Shown: positions 7,758 to 14,954 of the stretch, one piece after another
How the letters are laid out: the number at the start of each line of letters is the position of its first letter
Position numbering within the stretch: the stretch's first letter is position 1
DNA from: JBEIUL01 sp044356865
GTDB taxonomy: Bacteria > Planctomycetota > Phycisphaerae > Phycisphaerales > SM1A02
Direction of reading: 5' to 3'
DNA length: 17,743 nt
Assembly: GCA_044356865.1 (NCBI GenBank)
Contig: JBIKVN010000035.1
Span: 1-17,743, forward strand
The notes under the pieces: generated by a model
What the model saw: only the letters and a program-made list of their open reading frames with translations
Databases searched by the model: none
What the model was told of the DNA's origin: nothing
Program-made: the position numbers and the translations under genes

Positions 7758-9317
7758 ATGAGAAACTCCCCTTCCGGCCCCTCGATCGCCCCCCGCATCG
7801 CGGCCCTCGGGCTCGCCCCGGCGTTCGGCTTCGGGTTCCTCGCGGCGGTCGATGCGAGTCCGCGGCAAGACCAGACGCGACGCCCGGATGCGGTCCCCGC
7901 CGTGGAACTCCTCGTGGGCGGATCGACGGTCGTGAGACTGCCGGCGCGAGTCGAGTCGGTCGTCGTGGCCCATCCGAACATCGCCGACGCCCGCCCGGTG
8001 GCCGAGGACGAGGTGATCGTGGTCGGCCTGAAGGTCGGAAACTCGGACTTGGTCTTCCGGCTCGAGAGCGGCGAGACGCTGACCCGTCGCGTGACGGTCG
8101 GCGTCGATGCCGATGATCTCGAACGCCGGCTCGGGCAGCTCTTCGGCGTCTCGCTCGAGGTCGAGGACCTCGGCGGATCGGTCGCGATCCGCGGGGCGAT
8201 GCCCGACCTTCCGACCGCCGAGATGGTGCGGAGCTACCTCGACGCCACCGGCCTGACCTGGGTCGACCTCACGCGGATCGACGGCGTGCGGCAGGTGCAG
8301 CTGCGGGTGCGGATCGCCGAGGCCAGCCGCACCGCCCTGCGCGAGCTCGCCTTCGGGGCGGTGGTCGGCGGGAACTCGGCCTTCGGCGGCATCCAGTCGC
8401 CGGGCGGGACGCCGTTCCAACCGGTGTCGATCTCGCCGCAAGCCCCGGCCGGCGTGAACAACGCCAACTTCGGGTTCGACCCGAGTCCGGTCACCAGCGC
8501 GACCACGCTCTTCGGCGGCATTCCCGGCGCGAACCTCGAGATCTTCCTGCAGGCCCTGAGCGAGAACCGCTACGTGCGGGTGCTGGCCGAGCCGAATCTC
8601 GTGGCGGTCAGCGGCGAGGAGGCGACCTTCCTCGTGGGCGGCGAGTTCCCGGTGCCGATCGTGCAGGGATCGGTGGTCGGCGGCGGCAGCACGGTGACCA
8701 TCGAGTACAAGGAGTTCGGCGTGCGGCTGAACTTCCGCCCCGAGGTGCTCGGCGAGGGGCGGATCCGCCTCGAGGTCGCCCCCGAGGTGAGCGAACTGAG
8801 CCAGATCGGCGCGGTGGTGCAGAACGGCTTCACGATTCCCAGCGTCATCACGCGGCGGTCGAAGACCACGGTCGAACTCGGCAGCGGCCAGTCGTTCGCG
8901 ATGGCCGGCCTGCTGCGGAACAAGGAGCAGGCGCGGGTCTCGAAGGTGCCGATGCTGGGCGACCTGCCGATCGTGGGTCTCCTCTTCCGCAGCGTGCGCT
9001 ACGAGCAGGACCAGACCGAGCTGGTGGTGATGGTGACCGCCGAGCTCGTCGAGCCGCTTGACGACGGCGACGCCCGGCCCGGGCCCGGCGAGCTGCACAA
9101 GACCCCCAACGACTGGGAGCTCTTCATGGAAGGCAAGCTCGCCGGCGCGGTGGACATGGCGAATCCGCTCGCCCGGCTGAAGGCGCTCGGCTTGGGCGGA
9201 CTGCGCGGGCCCGGCGCGTGGCGACGCCCCGACGAGCCGCGGGTGCCTGCCGCCGATGCGTTCCCGCCGACCGTGACGGACGCCGCGACGAACTCCCGCG
9301 AGAGCACCCAGCCGTGA
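7758..9317 (+). CDS. cpaC: Tad outer-membrane secretin (CpaC/RcpA)
   Basis: The protein has 519 residues from ATG 7758, which is followed by a basic stretch and a hydrophobic signal peptide (IAALGLAPAFGFGFLAAVDA). An in-frame TTG at 7716 would put extra residues before the signal and is rejected. An N-terminal pilus-secretin domain (VELLVGGSTVVRLPARVESV, then VVAHPNIADARPV) is followed by a BON-like segment (DADDLERRLGQLFG). The secretin domain then has VRVLAEPNLVAVSGEEATFLVGGE, FGVRLNFRPEVL and GQSFAMAGLLRNKEQARVSK, ending in the VPMLGDLPIVGLLFRS signature. It forms the ring channel through which the Flp pilus exits. It lies 61 bases after cpaB with no terminator between. Its stop overlaps the tadA start (GTGA). 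The tail after the secretin signature (about 70 residues) looks unstructured. Confidence 0.95.
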   Translation: MRNSPSGPSIAPRIAALGLAPAFGFGFLAAVDASPRQDQTRRPDAVPAVELLVGGSTVVRLPARVESVVVAHPNIADARPVAEDEVIVVGLKVGNSDLVFRLESGETLTRRVTVGVDADDLERRLGQLFGVSLEVEDLGGSVAIRGAMPDLPTAEMVRSYLDATGLTWVDLTRIDGVRQVQLRVRIAEASRTALRELAFGAVVGGNSAFGGIQSPGGTPFQPVSISPQAPAGVNNANFGFDPSPVTSATTLFGGIPGANLEIFLQALSENRYVRVLAEPNLVAVSGEEATFLVGGEFPVPIVQGSVVGGGSTVTIEYKEFGVRLNFRPEVLGEGRIRLEVAPEVSELSQIGAVVQNGFTIPSVITRRSKTTVELGSGQSFAMAGLLRNKEQARVSKVPMLGDLPIVGLLFRSVRYEQDQTELVVMVTAELVEPLDDGDARPGPGELHKTPNDWELFMEGKLAGAVDMANPLARLKALGLGGLRGPGAWRRPDEPRVPAADAFPPTVTDAATNSRESTQP

Positions 9318-10627
9318 GCCCCTCCGAGACCGCCGCCCAGGCGAAGGCCGACCTGATGGAGTTCCGTCGCGAGCTGCACGAGCGGCTCGTGGCGACGCTC
9401 GATTTCGCGGCGGCCGACCGCCTCGAGCGCGAGCAGCTGCTCACCGAGTGCGAAGGCCGGATCCAGAAGCTCATCGACCGCTCGGAGCGGTTCCTGTCGG
9501 ACTCCGAGCGGCGCTGGCTGGTCCAGGGCGTCCTCGATGACATGTTCCGGCTCGGGCCGCTCGAGCCGCTGCTTTCGGACGAGGCCGTGACCGACATCCT
9601 CGTGGTGCGTCACGACCTGGTCTTCGTCGAGCGGCACGGCCGCATCGAGGAGAGCGACATTCGCTTCCGCGACGAGGCGCACCTGATCCACGTGATCCAG
9701 CGGATCGTGCGGAACGCGGGCCGTCGCATCGACGAGCGCAGCCCGATGGTCGACGCCCGCCTCGCCGACGGCTCGCGCGTCAACGCGATCATCCCCCCGC
9801 TGGCGGTCGACGGGCCGCAGCTCTGCATCCGCCGTTTCCCGCCGCGATCGCCCGGCCTCGACCGCCTCGTCGAGCTCGGTTCGCTCGCCCCGGCCACCGC
9901 GGACCTGCTGCGGGCCGCGGTCGCCGGTCGCCTGAACATCCTCTTCTCGGGCGGGGCCGGCGTCGGGAAGACCACCCTGCTCAATGCGGCGTCGGCCTGG
10001 GTCGATCCGCGGGAACGGGTCATCACCATCGAGGACGCGGCCGAACTGAAGCTCAAGGGCCAGCACGTGGTGCGGCTCGAGACGCGGGCGGCGAACGTCG
10101 AGGGCGTCGGCGCCGTCGCGTCGCGGGAACTGCTGCGGAACGCCCTCCGCATGCGGCCCGACCGGATCATCGTCGGCGAATGCCGCGGCGTCGAGGCGTT
10201 CGACATGATGCAGGCGATGAACACCGGCCACGAGGGCTCGATGACCACGCTGCACGCCAACAGCGCCCGCGACACGCTCACGCGGCTCGAGTCGATGCTG
10301 GCGATGGGCGGCTTCGACGTGCCGGTTCGGGTGTTGCGGGAGTACGTGGCCTCGGCGATCCATCTCGTCGTGCACCTGAGCCGCCTGCCCGACGGTCGCC
10401 GGGTGGTGAACGAGGTGGTCGAGGTGCGGGGCGCCGAGGGCGAAACCATCCACATCGAGCCGATCCACCGGTTCCGGCTCGAGACGATCCGGGACGGGAA
10501 GGCCGAAGGACGGTTCGAGGCCACCGGCACCGTGCCCTTCTTCCTCGAGCACCTGAATTCGCGGGGCTTTCCGCTCGACGCGAAGATCTTCGCGGCCGGA
10601 CCGCTCGAGACGGGAGCGAAGCGTTGA
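9314..10627 (+). CDS. tadA: Tad pilus assembly ATPase (TadA/CpaF)
   Basis: The protein has 437 residues and belongs to the type II/IV secretion ATPase family. It shows Walker A GGAGVGKTT (213-221), an Asp-box-like TIEDAAEL (about 238-245), Walker B RPDRIIVGECRG (281-292) and a His-box HEGSMTTLHANS (306-317). The N-terminal region has the CpaF-type linker (LGPLEPLLSDEAVTDILV). It is the cytoplasmic hexameric motor that drives pilin polymerisation through TadB and TadC. I chose GTG 9314, which overlaps the secretin stop in GTGA; an earlier in-frame start at 9218 would lie inside cpaC and give a basic, non-homologous N-terminus. All key motifs are intact. Confidence 0.95.
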   Translation: MSPSETAAQAKADLMEFRRELHERLVATLDFAAADRLEREQLLTECEGRIQKLIDRSERFLSDSERRWLVQGVLDDMFRLGPLEPLLSDEAVTDILVVRHDLVFVERHGRIEESDIRFRDEAHLIHVIQRIVRNAGRRIDERSPMVDARLADGSRVNAIIPPLAVDGPQLCIRRFPPRSPGLDRLVELGSLAPATADLLRAAVAGRLNILFSGGAGVGKTTLLNAASAWVDPRERVITIEDAAELKLKGQHVVRLETRAANVEGVGAVASRELLRNALRMRPDRIIVGECRGVEAFDMMQAMNTGHEGSMTTLHANSARDTLTRLESMLAMGGFDVPVRVLREYVASAIHLVVHLSRLPDGRRVVNEVVEVRGAEGETIHIEPIHRFRLETIRDGKAEGRFEATGTVPFFLEHLNSRGFPLDAKIFAAGPLETGAKR

Positions 10628-11481
10628 GCCTGGCGGGGGCATCGTGGGGCGGCCCGGCGTTCGCGGCGTTCCTCGCGTTCGTCCTGTGGTGGCTTTTCGC
10701 GGTGCGCCCCGAGCGGCGGCGGATGCGGACGGGCGGCGACGACGCGGCGCAGCCGGCTTACGCCCCGGGCGAGTCGCCGACGGCGCGGGCCTCGCTCCTG
10801 GCCCTCGGGCTGGCGATCGCGACCGTCCTCTGGATCGCCGGCGAGCGGCCGATGCTGGCGGCGGCGGTGTTCGCGGTCTGGAACCTGATCGTGGTGATCG
10901 TCCGCTCGCGGGCGAGGACCCGTCGTACGGTCGAGCAGGAGCGCTACGCGGTCGAAGCGATCTCCGGGGCCAGTCGGGCCCTGCGGGCGGGCATTCCCCT
11001 CGGCGGCATGCTCGAGATTCTCGCCGTCGAGGGACGGGGCGAGGCCGGCCGGGCCTTCCGCGAGATCATCCGAAGGGAAAGCCTCGGCGAGGATCTCGCC
11101 TCGGCGATCCGGCGGGTGCTGCTCCGCTCGCCGCTGCCGGCGCTGCGGGCGTTCGGTCTCGCGGTCATCGTGCAGATCAACGCGGGCGGAAACCTCGCCG
11201 ACACCACCGACCGGCTGGCCCGCTCGCTCGTCGAGCGGGGTCGCATGCGGCGGCGGGCCCGCACCATCGTCTCGTACAGCCGCGCCGCGGCGACCGTGCT
11301 TTCGGTGCTGCCGATTCTCGCGGTGCCGCTCATGGCGTGGCTCGTCGACGACTACCTCACGCTGCTGCTTGACCGGCCGGCCGGGAACATCCTGCTGGCC
11401 GTGTCGGCGGTGCTGCTGGTCGCGGGCATCGCGTCGATCCAGCGGTTCGGCCGGATCGACGGGGCCGGGAGGCCGGCATGA
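10624..11481 (+). CDS. tadB: Tad inner-membrane platform protein TadB
   Basis: The protein has 285 residues. It has hydrophobic segments near the N-terminus (AFAAFLAFVLWWLFAV, then ASLLALGLAIATVLWIA), a cytoplasmic type II secretion F-like domain (AISGASRALRAGIPLGGMLEIL, then QINAGGNLADTTDRLA) and two C-terminal helices (TVLSVLPILAVPLMAWLV, ILLAVSAVLLVAGIA). This is the usual TadB layout. It pairs with TadC to form the platform that receives pilins and couples to TadA. The best start is TTG 10624, in a TTGA overlap with the tadA stop and with GGGAG seven bases upstream; the frame stays open further upstream inside tadA, but only as a shadow. Confidence 0.92.
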   Translation: MSLAGASWGGPAFAAFLAFVLWWLFAVRPERRRMRTGGDDAAQPAYAPGESPTARASLLALGLAIATVLWIAGERPMLAAAVFAVWNLIVVIVRSRARTRRTVEQERYAVEAISGASRALRAGIPLGGMLEILAVEGRGEAGRAFREIIRRESLGEDLASAIRRVLLRSPLPALRAFGLAVIVQINAGGNLADTTDRLARSLVERGRMRRRARTIVSYSRAAATVLSVLPILAVPLMAWLVDDYLTLLLDRPAGNILLAVSAVLLVAGIASIQRFGRIDGAGRPA

Positions 11482-12350
11482 TCGGCTGGGCGCTGCTGGC
11501 CGGCGCGGCCACTTTCGTCGCGACCCTGGCGGTCGGGCTGGCGGCGCGGCCGACGGCTCGCGCCGCGGCTCGATCGGAGACCGGCGAGACGGACGTCATC
11601 CTGCCGTGGTCGGATGCGAAGCGGGACGGCCTGGCGAACCTGCTGTCGGCCGGCTACCGGCACGATCTCGGCTCGGCGGGCATCGTGAGCGTCGACCGGC
11701 AACTGGCGTTCCTCTCGCTGCACGCGGCGCTCACCGCCGGATGCGCTTTCGGGGCCGCCTGGATCGCCGCCGCCAACTTCACCTCCGCGGCCGCGCTGTT
11801 CGTGGCGGGCGCGATCGGCGCGCTGGTCGGCTGGTGGCTGCCGCGATCGTGGCTGGAGTGGAAGCGCTCGCAGCGCCGCCTCGAGATCGTGACCGACTTC
11901 CCGGTGATGCTCGACCTGCTGCAGATCTCGATGCAGGGCGGCATGGGCCTCTCGGCGGCGTGGACCGCGGTGGCGACCAGCCTCGAGGGCGCCGGCGACG
12001 CGCTCGCCGAGGAGATGCGGCGGATCGACCTCGAGGTCGGCTTCGGCGAGGGCTGGAGCCGGGCCCTGGCGACGGCCAGCGACCGGACCGGCGTGGCCGA
12101 GTTCCGCTCGCTCGGCTCGTTGCTCGGCCAGACCGACCGCTACGGCACCGAAGTCACGCAGATGATCCAGGTGCTTTCCGATTCGCTTCGCCACGAGGAA
12201 CTGCAGGGGCTCGAGGAGCGGGCCCACCAGGCCTCGATCAAGATGCTCTTTCCCCTGGCCGCGATGCTGTTGCCCGCGACGCTGCTGCTCATCATCGGGC
12301 CCCTCCTTCTGCTGCTCTTCGACGCCCTGCAGCGGGCGGATGCGCTGTGA
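11478..12350 (+). CDS. tadC: Tad inner-membrane platform protein TadC
   Basis: The protein has 290 residues. It starts with a membrane helix (ALLAGAATFVATLAVGLAA). Two more helices lie near residues 75-118, followed by the F-like domain (RRLEIVTDFPVMLDLLQISM, GGMGLSAAWTAVATSL, SLLGQTDRYGTEV) and a C-terminal helix (ATLLLIIGPLLLLLF). This matches TadC, the partner of TadB. ATG 11478 overlaps the tadB stop (ATGA) and has a strong ribosome site, GGGAGG at 11467-11472 with a five-base spacer. Order and spacing place it in the middle of the main tad operon. Confidence 0.93.
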   Translation: MIGWALLAGAATFVATLAVGLAARPTARAAARSETGETDVILPWSDAKRDGLANLLSAGYRHDLGSAGIVSVDRQLAFLSLHAALTAGCAFGAAWIAAANFTSAAALFVAGAIGALVGWWLPRSWLEWKRSQRRLEIVTDFPVMLDLLQISMQGGMGLSAAWTAVATSLEGAGDALAEEMRRIDLEVGFGEGWSRALATASDRTGVAEFRSLGSLLGQTDRYGTEVTQMIQVLSDSLRHEELQGLEERAHQASIKMLFPLAAMLLPATLLLIIGPLLLLLFDALQRADAL

Positions 12351-12396
12351 TCCGCCACCCACGGTTTTCCCACGCCCCTCACTGACCGGAACCACG

Positions 12397-12963
12397 ATGC
12401 GAACCCCGATTCACCATCCCGGCCTGGCCGCCCTGCTCGCGGTCCCGCTTGCCGTCGGCTGCCAGGCGCCGTCGGGGCCGGCCGCGAGCGCGAGCCGACC
12501 CGAAAACGTGACCGACGACGCGATGTTGGCCGCCGACAAGGAGTTCGTGCGGGAGCCCTTCGGCGACCAGGCCCGGGCCGCGGTCGTGCGGCAACGGGCC
12601 CTGTTCGAGATGCACTTCCGCCCCGGCTCTGCCGAGCTGACGCCGCTCGGGCGGCGCGACCTCGAGATCCTCGCCGAGGCGGTCGCCGAGGACGGCGGCG
12701 CGATCGCGGTGCGGCGCGGCTCGGCGGGCGACCGGCTCTACAAGTCCCGCGTCGAGACGGTGCGGGACGGCCTGCTGGCCGCAGGCGTGGACCCCAAGCG
12801 GATCCGCATCGACGACGGCCCGCCCGGCGGCGCCGGGACCGCGACTTCGGAAGCCATCATGATCCGCGCCAAGATCCGTGACCAGCCGATGCCAACGCCG
12901 TCCGAAGGCGAGATGCTCTCGCCGACCGGCGGCGCGCCCACGCCCGTCGGAGGTGCCTCGTGA
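12397..12963 (+). CDS. Small OmpA-like lipoprotein of the tad operon
   Basis: The protein has 188 residues. It begins with a lipoprotein signal (LAALLAVPLAVGC, lipidation at Cys22). About residues 70-130 resemble an OmpA-type peptidoglycan-binding fold: FEMHFRPGSAELTPLGRRDL, then a segment with a basic SRVETVRDGLLAAGVDPKRI helix. Its place after tadC and before tadD is where an outer-membrane lipoprotein would be expected, so it may do the job of CpaD/RcpB, keeping the secretin or pilus attached to the outer membrane or cell wall. The C-terminal 35 residues are Pro/Gly/Thr-rich. ATG 12397 was preferred over the in-frame upstream GTG at 12340 because it starts directly at the lipoprotein signal. 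The function is inferred from fold hints and context, not from a recognised Pilus_CpaD motif. Confidence 0.7.
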   Translation: MRTPIHHPGLAALLAVPLAVGCQAPSGPAASASRPENVTDDAMLAADKEFVREPFGDQARAAVVRQRALFEMHFRPGSAELTPLGRRDLEILAEAVAEDGGAIAVRRGSAGDRLYKSRVETVRDGLLAAGVDPKRIRIDDGPPGGAGTATSEAIMIRAKIRDQPMPTPSEGEMLSPTGGAPTPVGGAS

Positions 12964-13565
12964 ACCGTCCGTTCCGCTTGCCGATCGCGGCCGTTCGCGC
13001 CTTCGCCCTGGCGGGCGCCGCCACGCTGGCCGGCCTCGGCTGCCAGGCCAAGCCGGCCGCCGACTCCGACTGGTTCGAGGGCGGTGAGATGCAACCGGCC
13101 TCGGCCGACACGCTGCAGCTCACGGCGCGGGTGCTGGCCTCGAAGGGCGAGACCGCGCGGGCGGGCTTCGTCATCGACCGCATGCTCCGCGAGCATCCGG
13201 ATTGGCTCGGGACCTACACCGAAGGCGCCGAGGTGCTGCTCATCGACGGCCGCGTGAAGGACGCGATCGGCTGGCTGGAGCGCGGGCTCGAGCGCTTCCC
13301 CGACCATCCGATCCTGCGGAACAACCGCGGCATGTGCCACTTGCTGTCGGCCGATCTCGCGGCGGCCACCGCCGACTTCGAGGCGGCCTACGCCGCCGAT
13401 CCGGGCGACGCCGAGTACGTGTTCAACCTCGGTCTCGCGAAGGCGCTGGCCGGTGACGAGGACGCGGCCCGCGGTTACTGGAGCCGGGTGCTCACCACGG
13501 AGGAGGTCCTGGGCAACCTCCAAGTGGCGAGAACCGCGCGTCCGAACTTCGCCCAGCCGGGGTAA
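12960..13565 (+). CDS. tadD: TadD-like TPR lipoprotein
   Basis: The protein has 201 residues. An N-terminal export signal (AFALAGAATLAGLGC) ends at Cys28, a plausible though not ideal lipobox. The rest is helical and resembles TPR repeats: LASKGETARAGFVIDRMLRE, VKDAIGWLERGLERFPDHP, AAATADFEAAYAADPGDAEY and VFNLGLAKALAGDEDAA, the last with the classic Gly/Ala/Tyr spacing. TadD in other Tad systems is an outer-membrane TPR lipoprotein needed for secretin assembly. GTG 12960 overlaps the upstream stop (GTGA) and has GGAGG at 12949-12953 with a six-base spacer. It is the last gene of the operon; no clear intrinsic terminator was found in 13566-13620. Confidence 0.83.
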   Translation: MNRPFRLPIAAVRAFALAGAATLAGLGCQAKPAADSDWFEGGEMQPASADTLQLTARVLASKGETARAGFVIDRMLREHPDWLGTYTEGAEVLLIDGRVKDAIGWLERGLERFPDHPILRNNRGMCHLLSADLAAATADFEAAYAADPGDAEYVFNLGLAKALAGDEDAARGYWSRVLTTEEVLGNLQVARTARPNFAQPG

Positions 13566-13620
13566 CCACCCCCACCGCGGCAGATCCACCCCAGAAGGCG
13601 GCGGTTTCGCGGGATGCGGC

Positions 13621-13648
13621 TTTCCCACGCGGAATCACGGGCTACCTT
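13621..13648 (+). promoter_or_regulatory. Candidate promoter of pilin copy 1
   Basis: A TACCTT -10-like box (13643-13648) lies at the same place relative to the leader hairpin as in the other three copies. The -35 region (TTTCCC, 13621-13626, 16-base spacer) is weak, so this call rests mainly on alignment with copies 2-4. Confidence 0.45.
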
Positions 13649-13651
13649 GGC

Positions 13652-13691
13652 TCCGTGCTTCCAACGGCGTGTGGCCGCGGGCGGCACAGGA
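13652..13691 (+). promoter_or_regulatory. 5' leader stem-loop of pilin copy 1
   Basis: TCCGTGC (13652-13658) pairs with GCAC, a bulged A, and GGA (13684-13691). An inner CGGC/GCCG stem is also possible. The predicted transcript start near 13655 falls at the 5' base of the stem. Less regular than in copies 2 and 3. Confidence 0.45.
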
Positions 13692-13722
13692 CACTCCCGC
13701 CCTTGGGCATAAGGAAAGAACC

Positions 13723-13902
13723 ATGAAGAACTGGATCAAGGCCTTTATCGCTGACGAACGTGGCGCCGAAAGCACCGAGCTTGCGGTCACCACCCTGGTC
13801 GTCGCCGGCGGCGCCGTCGCCGGATACACCAGCCTCAAGACCAAGATCGGCGACAAGACCGACGACCTGCTCGGCAAGCTCGACTCCTCGACCGCCGACT
13901 GA
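13723..13902 (+). CDS. flp: Flp major pilin, copy 1
   Basis: A 59-residue Flp-family prepilin. A 14-residue leader (MKNWIKAFIADERG) is followed by the TadV site RG/AESTELA with Glu at +5 of the mature chain, then a hydrophobic helix (LAVTTLVVAGGAVAGYTS) and a short polar tail rich in Lys and Asp. The mature pilin is 45 residues. Unlike many Flp pilins, the residue after the conserved Glu is Leu rather than Tyr. It differs from copy 3 in the mature part at Val22, Leu38 and Ser55 (Ile, Val and Glu in copy 3). AAGGA lies seven bases before the ATG. It is first in a tandem array of four. Confidence 0.95.
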   Translation: MKNWIKAFIADERGAESTELAVTTLVVAGGAVAGYTSLKTKIGDKTDDLLGKLDSSTAD

Positions 13903-13926
13903 TCGTCGTCCCGGACGCGAACGAAG

Positions 13927-13960
13927 CGGCCCCGCCCCACGGCGGGGCCGTTCTCGTTTT
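13927..13960 (+). terminator. Intrinsic terminator after pilin copy 1
   Basis: A perfect ten-pair stem (CGGCCCCGCC/GGCGGGGCCG) with loop CCAC is followed by TTCTCGTTTT. The sequence GAACGAAG before the stem is partly complementary to the T-rich tail. Confidence 0.88.
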
Positions 13961-14025
13961 CCCGGGGCATTTGCCCGCCTCGCGAAGAGTTCACCCCAGT
14001 CGGGGCCACATGGCCCGATTCCGGC

Positions 14026-14053
14026 TGGACTCGGCCCTTCCGCCAGCTACAAA
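14026..14053 (+). promoter_or_regulatory. Promoter of pilin copy 2
   Basis: TGGACT (14026-14031) and TACAAA (14048-14053) are separated by 16 bases. The same arrangement occurs before copy 3, and with TTCACA/TACATT before copy 4. It resembles a housekeeping sigma promoter. Confidence 0.6.
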
Positions 14054-14059
14054 GAGACC

Positions 14060-14091
14060 CGTGCGGTTCCCGGCGCGTGCCGGGCCGCACG
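14060..14091 (+). promoter_or_regulatory. 5' leader stem-loop of pilin copy 2
   Basis: CGTGCGG (14060-14066) pairs with CCGCACG (14085-14091). After a two-base TT bulge, CCCGGC pairs with GCCGGG around loop GCGT. The stem starts at the predicted transcript start, so the mRNA would begin with a hairpin. Confidence 0.65.
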
Positions 14092-14125
14092 AGTCCCCCC
14101 GCCCCTTGGGCAAAGGAAAGAAACC

Positions 14126-14305
14126 ATGCAGAACTGGATCAAGGCCTTCATCGCGGACGAGCGTGGCGCCGAGAGCACCGAGCTCGCCATCACCACCCTG
14201 GTCGTCGCCGGCGGCGCCGTCGCCGGATACACCAGCGTCAAGAACAAGATCGGCGACAAGACCGAAGACCTGCTCGGCAAGCTCGACGATTCGACCGCCG
14301 ACTGA
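14126..14305 (+). CDS. flp: Flp major pilin, copy 2
   Basis: A 59-residue prepilin with leader MQNWIKAFIADERG and the same TadV site and hydrophobic core as copy 1. Its mature chain differs from copies 3 and 4 at three tail positions: Asn40 for Thr, Glu47 for Asp, and Asp55 for Glu. These lie in the polar C-terminal part, likely exposed on the fibre. AAAGGA lies a short way upstream of the ATG as a ribosome site. The gene has its own promoter, leader hairpin, 3' hairpin and terminator, so it looks independently transcribed. Confidence 0.95.
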   Translation: MQNWIKAFIADERGAESTELAITTLVVAGGAVAGYTSVKNKIGDKTEDLLGKLDDSTAD

Positions 14306-14326
14306 TCCGCAATCCCGATTGCGATC
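14304..14326 (+). promoter_or_regulatory. 3' hairpin at the stop codon, pilin copy 2
   Basis: GAT, a bulged C, then CGCAAT pairs with ATTGCG-ATC around a CCCG loop: nine pairs starting inside the TGA stop. It is conserved in copies 3 and 4 and absent from copy 1. It is separate from the terminator stem that follows. Confidence 0.6.
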
Positions 14327-14331
14327 CAAAC

Positions 14332-14362
14332 GGCCCCGCCCCGAGCGGGGTCTTTCTCGTTA
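14332..14362 (+). terminator. Intrinsic terminator after pilin copy 2
   Basis: GGCCCCGC pairs with GCGGGGTC (one G-U) around a five-base loop and is followed by TTTCTCGTTA. The T-run is modest, so termination may be partial. Confidence 0.75.
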
Positions 14363-14461
14363 TGGGCCCGCGCCTGGAGCGCCGGAAGGCAGGGACAAGG
14401 GGGCATCTACCCGCCTCGCGGCGCGTTCACCCCACTCGGGGGCGGAACGCGTCTTCCCCGC

Positions 14462-14489
14462 TGGACTCGCACGGTGGGTGGGGTACAAC
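14462..14489 (+). promoter_or_regulatory. Promoter of pilin copy 3
   Basis: TGGACT (14462-14467) and TACAAC (14484-14489) with a 16-base spacer, as in copy 2, although the spacer sequence itself has diverged. Confidence 0.6.
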
Positions 14490-14495
14490 AGGGAC

Positions 14496-14526
14496 CGTGC
14501 GGATCCGGTACGTGTCCGGACGCACG
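14496..14526 (+). promoter_or_regulatory. 5' leader stem-loop of pilin copy 3
   Basis: CGTGCG pairs with CGCACG. After a two-base GA bulge on the 5' side, TCCGG pairs with CCGGA around a seven-base loop. Compared with copy 2 the upper stem has changed sequence but stayed paired, which supports a real RNA structure. Confidence 0.65.
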
Positions 14527-14562
14527 AGTCCCCCCCCGCCCCTTGGGCAAAGGAAAGAAACC

Positions 14563-14742
14563 ATGCAGAACTGGATCAAGGCCTTCATCGCGGACGAGCG
14601 CGGCGCCGAGAGCACCGAGCTCGCCATCACCACCCTGGTCGTCGCCGGCGGCGCCGTCGCCGGATACACCAGCGTCAAGACCAAGATCGGCGACAAGACC
14701 GACGACCTGCTCGGCAAGCTCGACGAGTCGACCGCCGACTGA
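14563..14742 (+). CDS. flp: Flp major pilin, copy 3
   Basis: A 59-residue prepilin with leader MQNWIKAFIADERG, cleavage at Gly14 and Glu19 at +5. Its mature 45-residue chain is identical to that of copy 4, while its leader is identical to copy 2. AAAGGA before the ATG serves as ribosome site. It lies in the second unit of the duplicated block, with its own promoter, leader, 3' hairpin and terminator. Confidence 0.95.
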   Translation: MQNWIKAFIADERGAESTELAITTLVVAGGAVAGYTSVKTKIGDKTDDLLGKLDESTAD

Positions 14743-14763
14743 TCCGCAATCCCGATTGCGATC
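14741..14763 (+). promoter_or_regulatory. 3' hairpin at the stop codon, pilin copy 3
   Basis: Same sequence and nine-pair structure as after copy 2 (CGCAAT/ATTGCG plus GAT/ATC, loop CCCG). Confidence 0.6.
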
Positions 14764-14768
14764 CAAAC

Positions 14769-14799
14769 GGCCCCGCCCCGAGCGGGGTCTTTCTCGTTA
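14769..14799 (+). terminator. Intrinsic terminator after pilin copy 3
   Basis: Identical to the terminator of copy 2: GGCCCCGC/GCGGGGTC stem with TTTCTCGTTA tail. The stretch 14808-14954 after it holds no gene or structure that I recognise. Confidence 0.75.
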
Positions 14800-14954
14800 T
14801 GGGCCCGCGCGAAAAGTGCCGCGTGGCCGACCAGGGCTCTTCCAAACCGAGCTGGCGGGGCGAAGGCAGGCGGTTTTTCGCTCCTTCCCGAGCGCCCCGA
14901 CCCCGCGGACTTATCCGGCCGTCGCAGATTTTCGCGGTTTTTCCCGGCGATGCA

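Larger units (their letters stand above)
13964..14370 (+). repeat. Duplicated pilin block, unit A (contains copy 2)
   Basis: This block aligns with 14402-14807: a shared 5' edge (GGGGCAT...CCCGCCTCGCG, then GTTCACCCCA), the same promoter, leader, gene, 3' hairpin and terminator. The 3' flank is identical from the stop codon through GGGCCCGCGC, then abruptly diverges. Confidence 0.8.
14402..14807 (+). repeat. Duplicated pilin block, unit B (contains copy 3)
   Basis: The second copy of the block at 13964-14370, offset by about 437 bases. Promoter and coding parts are near-identical. The leader differs by changes that keep base pairing. Confidence 0.8.

Noticed and set aside
7740..10642. Long minus-strand open frames opposite cpaC and tadA
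   Set aside because: Composed mainly of His/Asp/Arg-rich shadow sequence; the plus strand has intact secretin and ATPase motifs.
13640..13660. Possible sigma-54 promoter (TTGGCTCCGTGC) before pilin copy 1
   Set aside because: The GG to GC distance is six instead of ten bases, and the pattern is not shared by the other copies.
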